From: Arthrobacter sp. StoSoilB19
Lineage (GTDB): Bacteria > Actinomycetota > Actinomycetes > Actinomycetales > Micrococcaceae
Direction: 5' to 3'
Assembly: GCF_019977275.1 (NCBI RefSeq)
Contig: NZ_AP024650.1
Coordinates: 806,001 to 870,000, forward strand
DNA length: 64,000 bases
Part shown: piece by piece, positions 32,658 to 41,935 of the stretch
Layout: each line of letters begins with the position of its first letter
How positions within the stretch are numbered: position 1 is the first letter of the stretch
Made by a program: the position numbers and the translations under genes
Notes under the pieces: generated by a model
Seen by the model: the letters and a program-made list of their open reading frames with translations, nothing else
What the model was told of the DNA's origin: nothing
The model's database searches: none

Positions 32658-34304
32658 TCAGTCCGCGGCGTGCACGTCCTTGGCGTCCATGATCCGGTAG
32701 GCATACCCCTGCTCGGCCAGGAACCGTTGGCGCCTGGCAGCGAACTCCTGGTCCAGGGTGTCCCGTGCCACGAGTGAGTAGAAGCGGGCCGCCCTGCCGT
32801 CCTTCTTGGGCCGCAGCAGCCGGCCCAGCCTTTGCGCCTCCTCCTGCCGCGAGCCGAAGGAGCCTGAGACCTGGATGGCCACCGAGGCCTCCGGCAGGTC
32901 GATGGAGAAGTTGGCCACCTTGGACACCACAAGGGTCTGCAGCTCCCCGGCGCGGAACGCGTCAAAGAGCTTCTGCCGTACCTTGACGGAGGTATCGCCC
33001 TTGATCACCGGTGCCTGCAGCCGCTCGCCCAGATCGTCCAGCTGGTCAATGTACTGGCCTATCACCAGCAGCTGCTCGCCGGCGTGCAGCGCCACCAGCT
33101 GCTCCACCACGTGTGTCTTGGATTCGGAGGTGGCGCACAGCCGGTATTTGTCCGCGTCGTCGGCCATGGCGTAGGCCACGCGTTCGTCCTTTGGCAGGTC
33201 GACGCGGACCTCCACGCAGTCGGCCGGCGCGATGTAGCCCTGGGACTCGATGTCCTTCCAGGGTGCGTCATACCGCTTGGGTCCGATCAGGCTGAACACC
33301 TCGCCCTCGCGCCCGTCCTCCCGGACCAGGGTGGCGGTCAGCCCAAGGCGGCGGCGGGCCTGCAGGTCGGCCGTCATCCTGAAGATCGGTGCGGGCAGGA
33401 GATGGACCTCGTCGTAGATGATGAGTCCCCAGTCGTGGCCGTCCACCAGTTCCAGGTGGGGGTAGATGCCGCCGCGCTTGGTGGTGAGCACCTGGTAGGT
33501 GGCGATGGTCACCGGCCGGACCTCTTTCAGGGCGCCGGAGTATTCGCCCACTTCCTCCTCTGTAAGGGAGGTGCGCCTGAGCAGTTCGTCCTTCCACTGC
33601 CGGGCGGCCACGGTGTTGGTGACCAGGATCAGTGTGGTGGTGGAACCGGTGGCCATGGCCGCGGCCCCCACCAGGGTTTTGCCGGCGCCGCAGGGCAGCA
33701 CCACCACCCCGCTGCCGCCCGCCCAGAAGTTTTCGCTGGCCAGGCGCTGGTAGGGCCGCAGTTTCCACCCGTCCTCGTTGAGGGAGATCAGGTGCGGCGT
33801 GCCGTCCACGTAACCGGCCAGGTCCTCCGCCGGCCAGCCGAGTTTCAGCAGCAGCTGCTTGAGCTGCCCACGCTGGGAGGCATGCACCACCACCGTCTCG
33901 CCATCGATCCTTGGACCCAGCAGCGGTGCGATCTTTTTGGCCCGGATCACTTCCTCCAGCACGGGGTAGTCATCGGTCCGCATGACCAGTCCGTGGCGCG
34001 GGTCCTTTTCGAGGCGGAGGCGTCCATACCGGGACATGGTCTCCTCGACGTCGATCAGCAGCGAATGCGGAACCGGGAAACGCGAGTACTTCAGCAGCGC
34101 ATCCAGCACCTTCTCCGCATCCAGCCCGGCGGCCCGGGCGTTCCACAGCCCCAACGGGGTCAGCCGGTAGCTGTGCATGTGCTCGGGCGCCCGCTCCAGC
34201 TCGGCGAACGGCGCAATGGCGTGCCGGGCCTCGGTGGCCAGCTCATGGTCCACCTCGAGGAGGATGGTTTTATCGCTTTGGACGATCAGGGGTCCGTCGG
34301 TCAC
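32658..34304 (-). CDS. XPB/Ssl2-type DNA repair helicase
   Basis: This 548-residue superfamily 2 helicase resembles eukaryotic XPB. It has a helicase motif I (VLPCGAGKT, K209), a DEVH box at 298-301, SAT-like LTATLVRED, and motif VI QRLGRLLRPKKDGR. The N-terminal 170 residues match the damage-recognition-like region of bacterial XPB. It unwinds DNA with 3'-5' polarity in studied homologues. It is the last gene of a three-gene unit, 12 bases behind its large partner. Confidence 0.92.
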   Translation of the reverse strand: MTDGPLIVQSDKTILLEVDHELATEARHAIAPFAELERAPEHMHSYRLTPLGLWNARAAGLDAEKVLDALLKYSRFPVPHSLLIDVEETMSRYGRLRLEKDPRHGLVMRTDDYPVLEEVIRAKKIAPLLGPRIDGETVVVHASQRGQLKQLLLKLGWPAEDLAGYVDGTPHLISLNEDGWKLRPYQRLASENFWAGGSGVVVLPCGAGKTLVGAAAMATGSTTTLILVTNTVAARQWKDELLRRTSLTEEEVGEYSGALKEVRPVTIATYQVLTTKRGGIYPHLELVDGHDWGLIIYDEVHLLPAPIFRMTADLQARRRLGLTATLVREDGREGEVFSLIGPKRYDAPWKDIESQGYIAPADCVEVRVDLPKDERVAYAMADDADKYRLCATSESKTHVVEQLVALHAGEQLLVIGQYIDQLDDLGERLQAPVIKGDTSVKVRQKLFDAFRAGELQTLVVSKVANFSIDLPEASVAIQVSGSFGSRQEEAQRLGRLLRPKKDGRAARFYSLVARDTLDQEFAARRQRFLAEQGYAYRIMDAKDVHAAD

Positions 34305-34316
34305 GCGGGGAATCCT

Positions 34317-36791
34317 TTACTGGCGCAGTTCCTCTGCGGCCTCAATGTCGATGATGCGATGGACGGACAGGACCCGCTCGGTGTCCTTGGCAGGATCGAA
34401 CACGCGGACCCGGCCCCCGCTCACAGAAAGCGGAACAACAATTTCCAGGCTTGCATTCCCCAGATTGTCCACCACGTTCATGTGGATCCGCTGCTTCAGC
34501 CGGATGGCCCGTTGCAGTGCCTCAAGCCCCAGCTGGGTTGCTGCCTCGCCGCCGGCGGCGGTACCGGGGTGGTGTCCGACGGCGGGGCCCGGCCGCCGCA
34601 GGACGTCCAGCTGGGCGTCAACCTCCTCCGCCGCGGGCGCCATCCGCGGGGCGGTATAGACGGGACGCAGGCTTTCCTGCGGTACGGAAGACCGGCGGAC
34701 GTGGGCGGCGGGTTCGACGCCGTCCACAGAAGGGGACAGGCCCAGGCTCCGAAGTGCGGCGGCGAGTTCGCGGGGCGGTGCCGACGACGTGAGGACCGTG
34801 GGGGAAAGGCGGGCCAGGCCGAGCTGCGCCGCTTTGGGCCCCGCCAGCAACTCGCGGAGTGCGGCTTCATCATCGCTCTGGACAAAGCTTGCGGCCTGGC
34901 CCACCCGGAGCTGGCCGTGCCGGGAGGCCGTGTCCTCCACCAGGTACTCCAGCGGCTGGGGGACAGCGGTGGCGGAGTGTTCCCGGAGAAACGCCAGCAG
35001 GCCTGCGGCGTCGTAGCCCTCATCGAGTGCCCGTTTGATGGACGTCGCCGAGAAGCGGTAGATGGTGGCCGGGCCCTGCCCCTCGGCGTCCGCCATGACC
35101 AGGAGCTTTTCGGTCAGGGCGGGAGCGAGGTAGCCGGGGGCAACGGCGGTCAGGTCTGCCTGCAACAGCACATGGTTCAGGGCTGCCGGCAGGTGCTCGC
35201 CAAGGATGGCAAGGGCAGCATCGGGCTGGTCTTCGGCGAACGCGCTCCCGAGTTGGCTCAGCGCACCTGAGCCCACCAGGCCCAGCATCTCCGCCTCGGC
35301 GAGGACTCCCCGGATGAGGGAACTGAACCGCCGGGCCATCCGCGGCTGGGACCATTCCGCACGCTGCAGGACCGCGGCGGCATCCAGCACGGGCACGGTG
35401 CCGTCCGGTCCTGCAGCTTCGAGCGTGAGTTCGTGCAGGATCTCCAGGATGCGCTTGCGGACCACCGGGGCGTCAGGCCGCTGCGCACCGGCGGACAACG
35501 CCGGGATGGTGGCTCCTGACGGTCCCCGGGATGGTGCTGCCGCTGCCGTGTTCATGGGCTGGCCCACCATAGATGGCACGCGCTCGCTGGCCAGCCAGGC
35601 GTTGACCAGCCACAGCCATTGTTCCTGCCTCGGCAGCACCAGCCATTCCAGCTGCGGCGGCTGCACCCATGAGGACGAGTCGACGTCGAGGCGGATCAGG
35701 CCTGCCAGGCCGCACAGCTCCAGCAGCCGGCCCGTCACGCCCTGGTCGACGCGCAGCTGGTCGGACAGGCGGCGCATCTCGCGTATCCCCACGCCTCCGC
35801 TGCGCAGCGTGGCCAGCGGGTTCTCCCTGACGGCATGCAGCAGTTCGGAGACCAGCCGCAGGGTTTCAGAGATGGCGCTGAGCGCTGCATTCCTGCGCAG
35901 CGCCGCGGTGGTCCGGCCAAGCTCCGGGACCGGCGGGGACAGGGTGAAGTCGTCGATGATCGCCCCGCCGCGCAGGGCCAGCCCCACGCTGTGCGGCAAC
36001 TCCACATGGGCGGCATCCAGCGGAACCAGCAGCCCGCGCGCAAGGAGCCAGTCCACGGGCCCGACGTCGGCACCCTCCGTGGTGACCGACGCTTTCCGTT
36101 GCGCCTGGGGGACGGCACCCATGGCCCAGTTGCGGAACCTGGCGAGCAACGCCGTCGTCCGTTCCGGGGCGTTGGCGAGGATGTCCCGCAGTGCCTCGGG
36201 GGAGGAGGTCCAATGCTGGAGCGCCAGCGCCGCCTCCATGGGCGTGCTGGCATCGTGGATCGCGAATCCGCCGCGGTGCAGTTCGGAGACCAGCTGGACC
36301 ACCCGCTGGGCGAAGGCCGGCTGCAGGCGGACCAGCTCCGTGTAGCTGCGGCCCAGCCCGGCGGGATAGATTCCCACCACATCCTTGAGGGAGCCGACAG
36401 GGAGGTAGTAGTGGTGCCCGGCAGCCTGGGCGTGGGCGCCATGCGGGGGGACCGCAGGATGCGCCAAAGCGAGTTCCTGCAGGGTGTCCATGATCTGTTC
36501 GATGACGGCCAGGGATGAACCCCGGATCAACTGGTGCAGGCCCTCCGCCGAGGCGCTGTGCCCGGTGTCCGTGTTGGTGCACAGATGGAGGGTCTCAAGC
36601 ACCTGCATCTGCGGCCGGGTGAGGCGCTCCAGCGCACGCTGGACGCTGACCCGTGAACTGGCACGCGCCGCCAGCGCGGCGAAGTCCGGAACAGAGGGGG
36701 AAATGAGGTCCGGCCGCGCGGCGAACAACGCGCGCAACGAGTCGTCGCTGCGCGCCTCCAGGTCCTTGCCGAGCGCTCGAATGAGGGACAT
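34317..36791 (-). CDS. Helicase-associated (Helicase_C_3) protein, XPB partner
   Basis: This 824-residue cytoplasmic protein begins MSLIRALGKDLEARSDDSLRALFAARPDLI and contains winged-helix-like segments (VQRALERLTRPQMQVLETLHL). It ends in the Helicase_C_3 region (YLVEDTASRHGQLRVGQAASFVQSDDEAALREL). Such proteins are paired with XPB in many actinobacteria and carry no helicase motifs of their own. I chose the ATG at 36791; a longer frame to 36842 adds only a Gly/Pro-rich stretch. It overlaps neither neighbour but is spaced 10-12 bases from each. Confidence 0.85.
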   Translation of the reverse strand: MSLIRALGKDLEARSDDSLRALFAARPDLISPSVPDFAALAARASSRVSVQRALERLTRPQMQVLETLHLCTNTDTGHSASAEGLHQLIRGSSLAVIEQIMDTLQELALAHPAVPPHGAHAQAAGHHYYLPVGSLKDVVGIYPAGLGRSYTELVRLQPAFAQRVVQLVSELHRGGFAIHDASTPMEAALALQHWTSSPEALRDILANAPERTTALLARFRNWAMGAVPQAQRKASVTTEGADVGPVDWLLARGLLVPLDAAHVELPHSVGLALRGGAIIDDFTLSPPVPELGRTTAALRRNAALSAISETLRLVSELLHAVRENPLATLRSGGVGIREMRRLSDQLRVDQGVTGRLLELCGLAGLIRLDVDSSSWVQPPQLEWLVLPRQEQWLWLVNAWLASERVPSMVGQPMNTAAAAPSRGPSGATIPALSAGAQRPDAPVVRKRILEILHELTLEAAGPDGTVPVLDAAAVLQRAEWSQPRMARRFSSLIRGVLAEAEMLGLVGSGALSQLGSAFAEDQPDAALAILGEHLPAALNHVLLQADLTAVAPGYLAPALTEKLLVMADAEGQGPATIYRFSATSIKRALDEGYDAAGLLAFLREHSATAVPQPLEYLVEDTASRHGQLRVGQAASFVQSDDEAALRELLAGPKAAQLGLARLSPTVLTSSAPPRELAAALRSLGLSPSVDGVEPAAHVRRSSVPQESLRPVYTAPRMAPAAEEVDAQLDVLRRPGPAVGHHPGTAAGGEAATQLGLEALQRAIRLKQRIHMNVVDNLGNASLEIVVPLSVSGGRVRVFDPAKDTERVLSVHRIIDIEAAEELRQ

Positions 36792-36801
36792 CAGTCCAAC
36801 G

Positions 36802-37035
36802 TTACCGCGGCTCCCGCTTCCCCGCCCGCCGCCTGGCGGCAACGCCGTCCAGGACCACCAGGAGCATCAGGACGAAGGCCGCCGGCAGGCCGTAAAGGGC
36901 CGAGTAGGTGACCCAGGCGGGGGCGACCGTGTTGGCGAAGGCAAGCGCCATCACAGTTCCCACAGCAATGAGGGACAGCACGGCTATAACAGCGGCGAGG
37001 ACCATCAGCGGCCGCCGGTAACGCAAGGGAGTCAT
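36802..37035 (-). CDS. Small two-helix membrane protein
   Basis: This 77-residue protein has two membrane helices (about 11-31 and 44-65) with basic residues at both ends (TPLRYRRPL, RRRAGKREPR). The function is unknown. The ATG at 37035 was preferred over one 11 codons upstream. It is the first gene of the unit with the XPB partner and helicase, 10 bases apart, so it might tie that system to the membrane, but this is only inferred from position. Confidence 0.65.
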   Translation of the reverse strand: MTPLRYRRPLMVLAAVIAVLSLIAVGTVMALAFANTVAPAWVTYSALYGLPAAFVLMLLVVLDGVAARRRAGKREPR

Positions 37036-37261
37036 GGACGTAACGCTACAGCGGCAGCAGCGCCGCAAGTGAAAGGACCGGGAGCTTGCGCCCGGGGCGG
37101 AACGGTGCGGCCGGAAGCGTGATTAGGGCACGCGGCAGGATAACCTTGAAGGATACAGACCAACACGGTTTGCGCTGGCCATACCTTGAACCCGCACAAC
37201 AATGCGGACGCGGTGGCAGCCGGCCGTGTCTCATGACAGCAGAACGAAGAAGGTTGATTAC

Positions 37262-37645
37262 GTGCCTACCGGCAAGGTCAAGTGGTATGACAAGGACAAG
37301 GGCTTTGGGTTCCTCGCGGGCGAAGACGGCCAGGAGGTCTTCCTGCCCAAGTCGTCGCTGCCCGAGGGCGTGACGGAATTGAAAGCGGGCACCCGGGTGG
37401 AGTTCGGGGTTGCGGACGGCCGCAAGGGCGCCCAGGCCCTGGGCTTGCGGGTGCTGGACAAGACCCCGTCCATCGCCAAGGCCAAGCGCCCCAGCGCGAA
37501 GGACCTCGCCCCGCTGGTTCAGGACTTGGTGACCGTCCTGGACAACCTGTCCGGAACCTTGTCCAAGGGCAAGTACCCGGACGGCAACAAGGGCAAGGCC
37601 ATTGCTGCCGCCCTGCGTAAGGTTGCCGACGAGCTGGACGTTTAG
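37262..37645 (+). CDS. Cold-shock domain protein with C-terminal extension
   Basis: This 127-residue protein starts at GTG behind AAGAAGG. The N-terminal 65 residues form a cold-shock domain (GKVKWYDKDKGFGFLAG with RNP1 FGFL, and EVFLPKSSL as RNP2). A 60-residue helical tail (DLAPLVQDLVTVLDNLSGTLSKGK...) is not present in ordinary Csps. It lies 7 bases before a DUF3027 gene, a pairing seen in related actinobacteria. The tail could mediate contact with that partner. Confidence 0.9.
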   Translation: MPTGKVKWYDKDKGFGFLAGEDGQEVFLPKSSLPEGVTELKAGTRVEFGVADGRKGAQALGLRVLDKTPSIAKAKRPSAKDLAPLVQDLVTVLDNLSGTLSKGKYPDGNKGKAIAAALRKVADELDV

Positions 37646-37652
37646 GCTGCCC

Positions 37653-38216
37653 ATGGACCCCCAACCTGATCAGCCGGGCACGCCAGTGCAGGAGCAGGCT
37701 GCCAAGACCCAGCCCAAGCGCAAGGCAGGCGTGCCCGTGTGGCGCACGGGCAAGCCCGATGCTTTCCTGGCCGCGGCGGTGGACACCGCCCGGGCTGCAG
37801 TGGAGGGCATCACCCCGGCCGGCACCATCGGGCCGCACCTGGCAGCCAAGAGCGAGGGCGACCGGCTGGTCACGCACCTGTTCGAATCCCGGCTGCCCGG
37901 CTATGTGGGCTGGCAGTGGTATGCGGTACTGACCCGTAACTCGCGCTCCAAGGTGGTCACGGTCAACGAGTTGGGCCTGCTGCCGTCCGGGGACTCCGTC
38001 CTGGCCCCGGAGTGGGTGCCGTGGGCCGAACGCGTCCGTCCCGAGGACGAACAGCAGCAGGAACCGGAGCAGCAGGAGCCGGAACAGCAGGAACCGGAAC
38101 AGCAGGAGCCCGGGCAGGGGACCCCGGATGGGCTTCGGGCAGCGGAGCGGGAACCCGGGGATGAAGGGCCGGCCGACGACGGCGCGGAGCCTGACGCCGA
38201 AACAAGGACTTCCTGA
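37653..38216 (+). CDS. DUF3027 family protein with EQQEP repeats
   Basis: This 187-residue protein has a conserved core (VWRTGKPDAFLAAAVDTARAAVEGITPAGTIGPHLAA, GYVGWQWYAVLTRN, then VLAPEWVPWAERVRPED) matching the actinobacterial DUF3027 family. The C-terminal tail is acidic and repetitive: four copies of a 15-bp unit give EQQEP repeats. The role is unknown. The pairing with the cold-shock gene suggests RNA or nucleic-acid metabolism, by inference only. Confidence 0.85.
   Translation: MDPQPDQPGTPVQEQAAKTQPKRKAGVPVWRTGKPDAFLAAAVDTARAAVEGITPAGTIGPHLAAKSEGDRLVTHLFESRLPGYVGWQWYAVLTRNSRSKVVTVNELGLLPSGDSVLAPEWVPWAERVRPEDEQQQEPEQQEPEQQEPEQQEPGQGTPDGLRAAEREPGDEGPADDGAEPDAETRTS
38055..38114 (+). repeat. 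Four tandem 15-bp repeats in the DUF3027 gene
   Basis: Units at 38055, 38070, 38085 and 38100 follow CAGCAGGARCCGGAR, encoding QQEPE, all in frame. Differences between units are mainly synonymous A/G changes. Confidence 0.85.
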
Positions 38217-38226
38217 CCACAAACAA

Positions 38227-38261
38227 ACGGCGCCGTCCGGGGGAAACCCGGGCGGCGCCGT
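38227..38261. terminator. Hairpin between convergent DUF3027 and serC genes
   Basis: A 15-bp GC-rich stem (38227-38241 with 38247-38261, one mismatch or G-U) with a 5-base loop is followed by a weak T-run (CGTGCTTT). It is a probable terminator. Confidence 0.65.
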
Positions 38262-38275
38262 CGTGCTTTAACTGT

Positions 38276-39630
<1,355 letters not shown>

Positions 39631-39644
39631 CTATTCGGACAAAG

Positions 39645-39663
39645 TCAAAATAGGCTAAGCTTT
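39645..39663. promoter_or_regulatory. Possible iron-box-like sequence upstream of the DtxR gene
   Basis: TAGGCTAAGCT (39651-39661) matches the right half of the DtxR/IdeR consensus at 10 of 11 positions, but the left half is poor (about 12 of 19 overall). It is a weak candidate for autoregulation, about 85 bp before the regulator's start. Confidence 0.3.
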
Positions 39664-39737
39664 CCCCCGGACTACTTTGCGCGAAGAGGCGATACGGTGG
39701 GACAACGCAAGGTACTGCGCTCGAGGAGCTGAGCTGG

Positions 39738-40439
39738 ATGACGGATCTGATCGACACTACGGAGATGTACCTCAGGACCATTCTGGAGCTTGAGGAAGAA
39801 AACATCGTTGCCCTTCGGGCCCGTATCGCCGAGCGTCTGCGCCACTCCGGTCCCACCGTTTCCCAGACCATCGGCCGCATGGAGCGGGACGGGCTGGTGG
39901 TCGTGTCCGGCGACCGGCACCTGGAACTCACGGACACGGGCCGCAAGCGCGCCACGGAGGTCATGCGGAAGCACCGGCTGGCCGAACGCCTGCTGGCAGA
40001 CGTCATTGGCCTGGACTGGGCCTACGTCCACGACGAAGCCTGCCGCTGGGAACATGTCATGAGCGAGCGCGTTGAGCGCCGCATCTACGAGATGCTGGAC
40101 CACCCCACCGAGTCGCCGTACGGCAACCCCATCCCTGGCCTTGCGGCGCTGGGCGGCCAGGCGGGGCCCGGCTTTGCCGACGGCGCCATCAGCCTGGTGG
40201 AAGCGATGAAGAATTACGGGCCCGCCTCCGGAGTGACCATCAGCCGCCTGGCGGAGCCGATCCAGGTGGAACCGGAGCTGCTGGCGCAGCTGGACGAGGG
40301 CGGTATCCGGCCGGGTGCCGCCGTGGCGCTGGAACGCGTGGGCGAATACATCTCCGTGCGGGTCCCCGGAATCGAAGGCGCATTGGAGCTGCCGCCCGAG
40401 GTTGCCGCCCACGTCTTCGTGGCCATCAGCCAGCCCTGA
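39738..40439 (+). CDS. DtxR/IdeR family metal-dependent regulator
   Basis: The 233-residue regulator has the DtxR HTH (LIDTTEMYLRTILELEEE..., ARIAERLRHSGPTVSQTIGRMERDGLV) and the metal-binding dimerisation domain (HRLAERLLADVIGLDWAYVHDEACRWEHVMS...VERRIYEML). The C-terminal SH3-like domain (about 155-230) is present. Metal-site His, Glu and Cys residues of DtxR type are visible (C and E/H in DEACRWEHVMSERVE). It would repress iron-uptake genes when Fe2+ is ample. A GAGGAG site precedes the ATG. Confidence 0.93.
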   Translation: MTDLIDTTEMYLRTILELEEENIVALRARIAERLRHSGPTVSQTIGRMERDGLVVVSGDRHLELTDTGRKRATEVMRKHRLAERLLADVIGLDWAYVHDEACRWEHVMSERVERRIYEMLDHPTESPYGNPIPGLAALGGQAGPGFADGAISLVEAMKNYGPASGVTISRLAEPIQVEPELLAQLDEGGIRPGAAVALERVGEYISVRVPGIEGALELPPEVAAHVFVAISQP

Positions 40440-40478
40440 TCGGGGCCCCCATACCCCACAGAGGGGCGACCACGCAAA

Positions 40479-40518
40479 GGTAACGGAATTGTTACCTAGG
40501 GTCTTAAGCCTCTATAGT
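40479..40518 (+). promoter_or_regulatory. Promoter with GTNAC-N6-GTNAC site (M23 gene)
   Basis: GTAAC (40480-40484) and GTTAC (40491-40495) are 11 bp apart, one helical turn, and the second half covers a -35 element TTGTTA (40489-40494). A -10 TATAGT follows at 40513-40518 after 18 bp. Such paired GTNAC sites resemble binding sites of the actinobacterial response regulator MtrA, which governs cell-wall hydrolase genes. The same spacing recurs before the next gene. Confidence 0.6.
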
Positions 40519-40564
40519 GGAACCAAGCGTTGATACATAAGCGTTACCTGATCCGGAGCCGAGC

Positions 40565-40775
40565 TCTGCCAGCGGGTCAGGTGCACGAGTCGTTACTGGC
40601 AGAGGCGGGGGAACCACAAGCGGCAGCGGGGGACTGCCTTGGGGTGAAGTCCGTCAGCAGCAAGCCTCTCCAGTGAAGGATTCTTCCGGGAATACCCCCT
40701 GTGCAGAAGCTTGCCTAAGGCGGACCGGGTCTTTGATCTCTCTGACCCGAATCCGACAGCTAACTCCGCAGGCTT
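40565..40775 (+). ncRNA. Cyclic di-AMP riboswitch (ydaO/yuaA type) 1
   Basis: Recognisable motif elements in order are GGCAGAGGCGGGGGAACCA (40598-40616), TTGGGGTGAAG (40639-40649), GACCGGGTCT, and ACCCGAATCCGACAGCTAACTCCGCAGGC (40745-40773), the conserved 3' part of the ydaO family. It lies in the 5' leader of the M23 peptidase gene. In related actinobacteria this RNA turns expression off when c-di-AMP is high. The outer ends were judged by eye. Confidence 0.88.
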
Positions 40776-40795
40776 CTTCCAGAGAGGAACCCTTC

Positions 40796-41623
40796 TTGAC
40801 CATGCAGACCTCCCGGGGCCGCCGCCGCGCGGCCGGCCCCCCTTCGGCACCCCGGGTTGCCGAAGTTGTCGCAGCGGAGCGCCCCCGCGACCTGCATCGT
40901 GACGCGCGCCGCCGCCGGGGTCCCTTCCGGCAGATGACGGAGTTTGCCGCGGCCAGCGGTATTGGCCAAAAAGCCGGCATTGCCCTTGCCGCCACAGGCC
41001 TGGTGCTGACGGTCACGGTGCCCGCCACGAGTCCCGTCATGGCCACGGATGCCGCCGGCAGTGCCCCCTTGGCCGCGTCCGCCGTCAGCCCCCAGCCCCA
41101 GATCTCGGCCGATGTCGGAGCACAGATCGACTTCAGCCGGTCGGCCGTGGTGACCCAGGCCGACCCGGACGGGAAGCTGAAGCAACTCCTGAGCGCCCAG
41201 TCCGCCGGCTCCGTCACGCGTGCCGCTTCGGCCGGCACCCTGGCTGCACCCCTCGCCTCCCTCACCACCGCTTCCCCCTTCGGCTACCGGGTCAGTCCCA
41301 TCACCGGAGGCTCCGGAGACTTCCACCGGGGCCAGGACTTCGTGGCGCAGTGCGGGACCTCGGTCCTGGCCGCCGCGACAGGTACCGTGACCTTTGCCGG
41401 CTGGCACCAGTTCGGTGGCGGAAACCGCGTGGTCATTGACCACGGCAACGGGCTGGAGACCACCTACAACCATCTCTCGTCCTTCAACGTCAAGGTGGGC
41501 CAGACCGTCTCCCGCGGGGACGTGGTGGCACTGAGCGGTACCACGGGCGCATCCACCGGCTGCCACCTCCACTTCGAGGTGCAGGTCAATGGCGAAGTTG
41601 TCGATCCCATGGGCTGGCTGTAA
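40796..41623 (+). CDS. Exported M23 family peptidase (cell-wall hydrolase)
   Basis: This 275-residue protein ends in an M23 (LytM) domain with zinc-ligand motifs HRGQD (of the HxxxD type) and HLHFE. It cuts peptidoglycan cross-links. The N-terminal 60 residues are basic and then hydrophobic (IGQKAGIALAATGLVLTVTVPATS), a long export signal. I chose the TTG at 40796, because AGAGAGGA lies at an ideal spacing and the same layout is seen with the GTG of the next gene; an ATG follows two codons later. It is transcribed through a c-di-AMP riboswitch. Confidence 0.88.
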   Translation: MTMQTSRGRRRAAGPPSAPRVAEVVAAERPRDLHRDARRRRGPFRQMTEFAAASGIGQKAGIALAATGLVLTVTVPATSPVMATDAAGSAPLAASAVSPQPQISADVGAQIDFSRSAVVTQADPDGKLKQLLSAQSAGSVTRAASAGTLAAPLASLTTASPFGYRVSPITGGSGDFHRGQDFVAQCGTSVLAAATGTVTFAGWHQFGGGNRVVIDHGNGLETTYNHLSSFNVKVGQTVSRGDVVALSGTTGASTGCHLHFEVQVNGEVVDPMGWL

Positions 41624-41661
41624 CCAAATGGTTGCCCGCTCTCACATGTCCGCGACGCGCC

Positions 41662-41708
41662 GTGACCTGAATGTGACATTGAAGCAAAACTGCTGTACCG
41701 TCTAACTC
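41662..41708 (+). promoter_or_regulatory. Promoter with GTNAC-N6-GTNAC site (NlpC gene 1)
   Basis: GTGAC (41662-41666) and GTGAC (41673-41677) have the same 11-bp period as the site before the M23 gene. They are followed by a -35-like TTGAAG (41679-41684) and a -10-like TAACTC (41703-41708) after 18 bp. The -10 element is weak. Confidence 0.5.
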
Positions 41709-41710
41709 GC

Positions 41711-41731
41711 GTCAACTTTTCCGAAGTTGAC
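41711..41731. promoter_or_regulatory. 8-bp inverted repeat near the start of the second riboswitch leader
   Basis: GTCAACTT (41711-41718) and AAGTTGAC (41724-41731) form a perfect dyad with a 5-base spacer. It lies just after the presumed -10 and has no T-run, so it is either the 5' stem of the leader RNA or an operator. Confidence 0.45.
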
Positions 41732-41749
41732 GCTCTTGAGTGGATTGCC

Positions 41750-41915
41750 TAACTCTGCCACCGCTCAAGGTCCGTTCGCATTTCATCGTCTGGCAGGGGC
41801 GGGGGAACCAATTTTGGCCTTCATGTTCAGAAGGCCTTGGGGTTAAGTCACAAGCTTCCCAGGAAGCAGCGTGGCCGGGTGACTCCCATCCGAATCCGAC
41901 AGCTCACCTCGCAGG
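41750..41915 (+). ncRNA. Cyclic di-AMP riboswitch (ydaO/yuaA type) 2
   Basis: The same ordered elements as in copy 1 are present: TGGCAGGGGCGGGGGAACCA (41791-41810), CTTGGGGTTAAGTC (41836-41849), and ATCCGAATCCGACAGCTCACCTCGCAGGC (41888-41916). It ends 20 bases before the GTG of the NlpC/P60 gene, so the ribosome site is close enough for switching. Confidence 0.87.
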
Positions 41916-41935
41916 CATTGGGAGAGGCTACCTTC

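Noticed and set aside
33084..35270. 728-codon open frame on the plus strand opposite XPB and its partner
   Set aside because: It is antisense to two well-supported genes and has low-complexity content.
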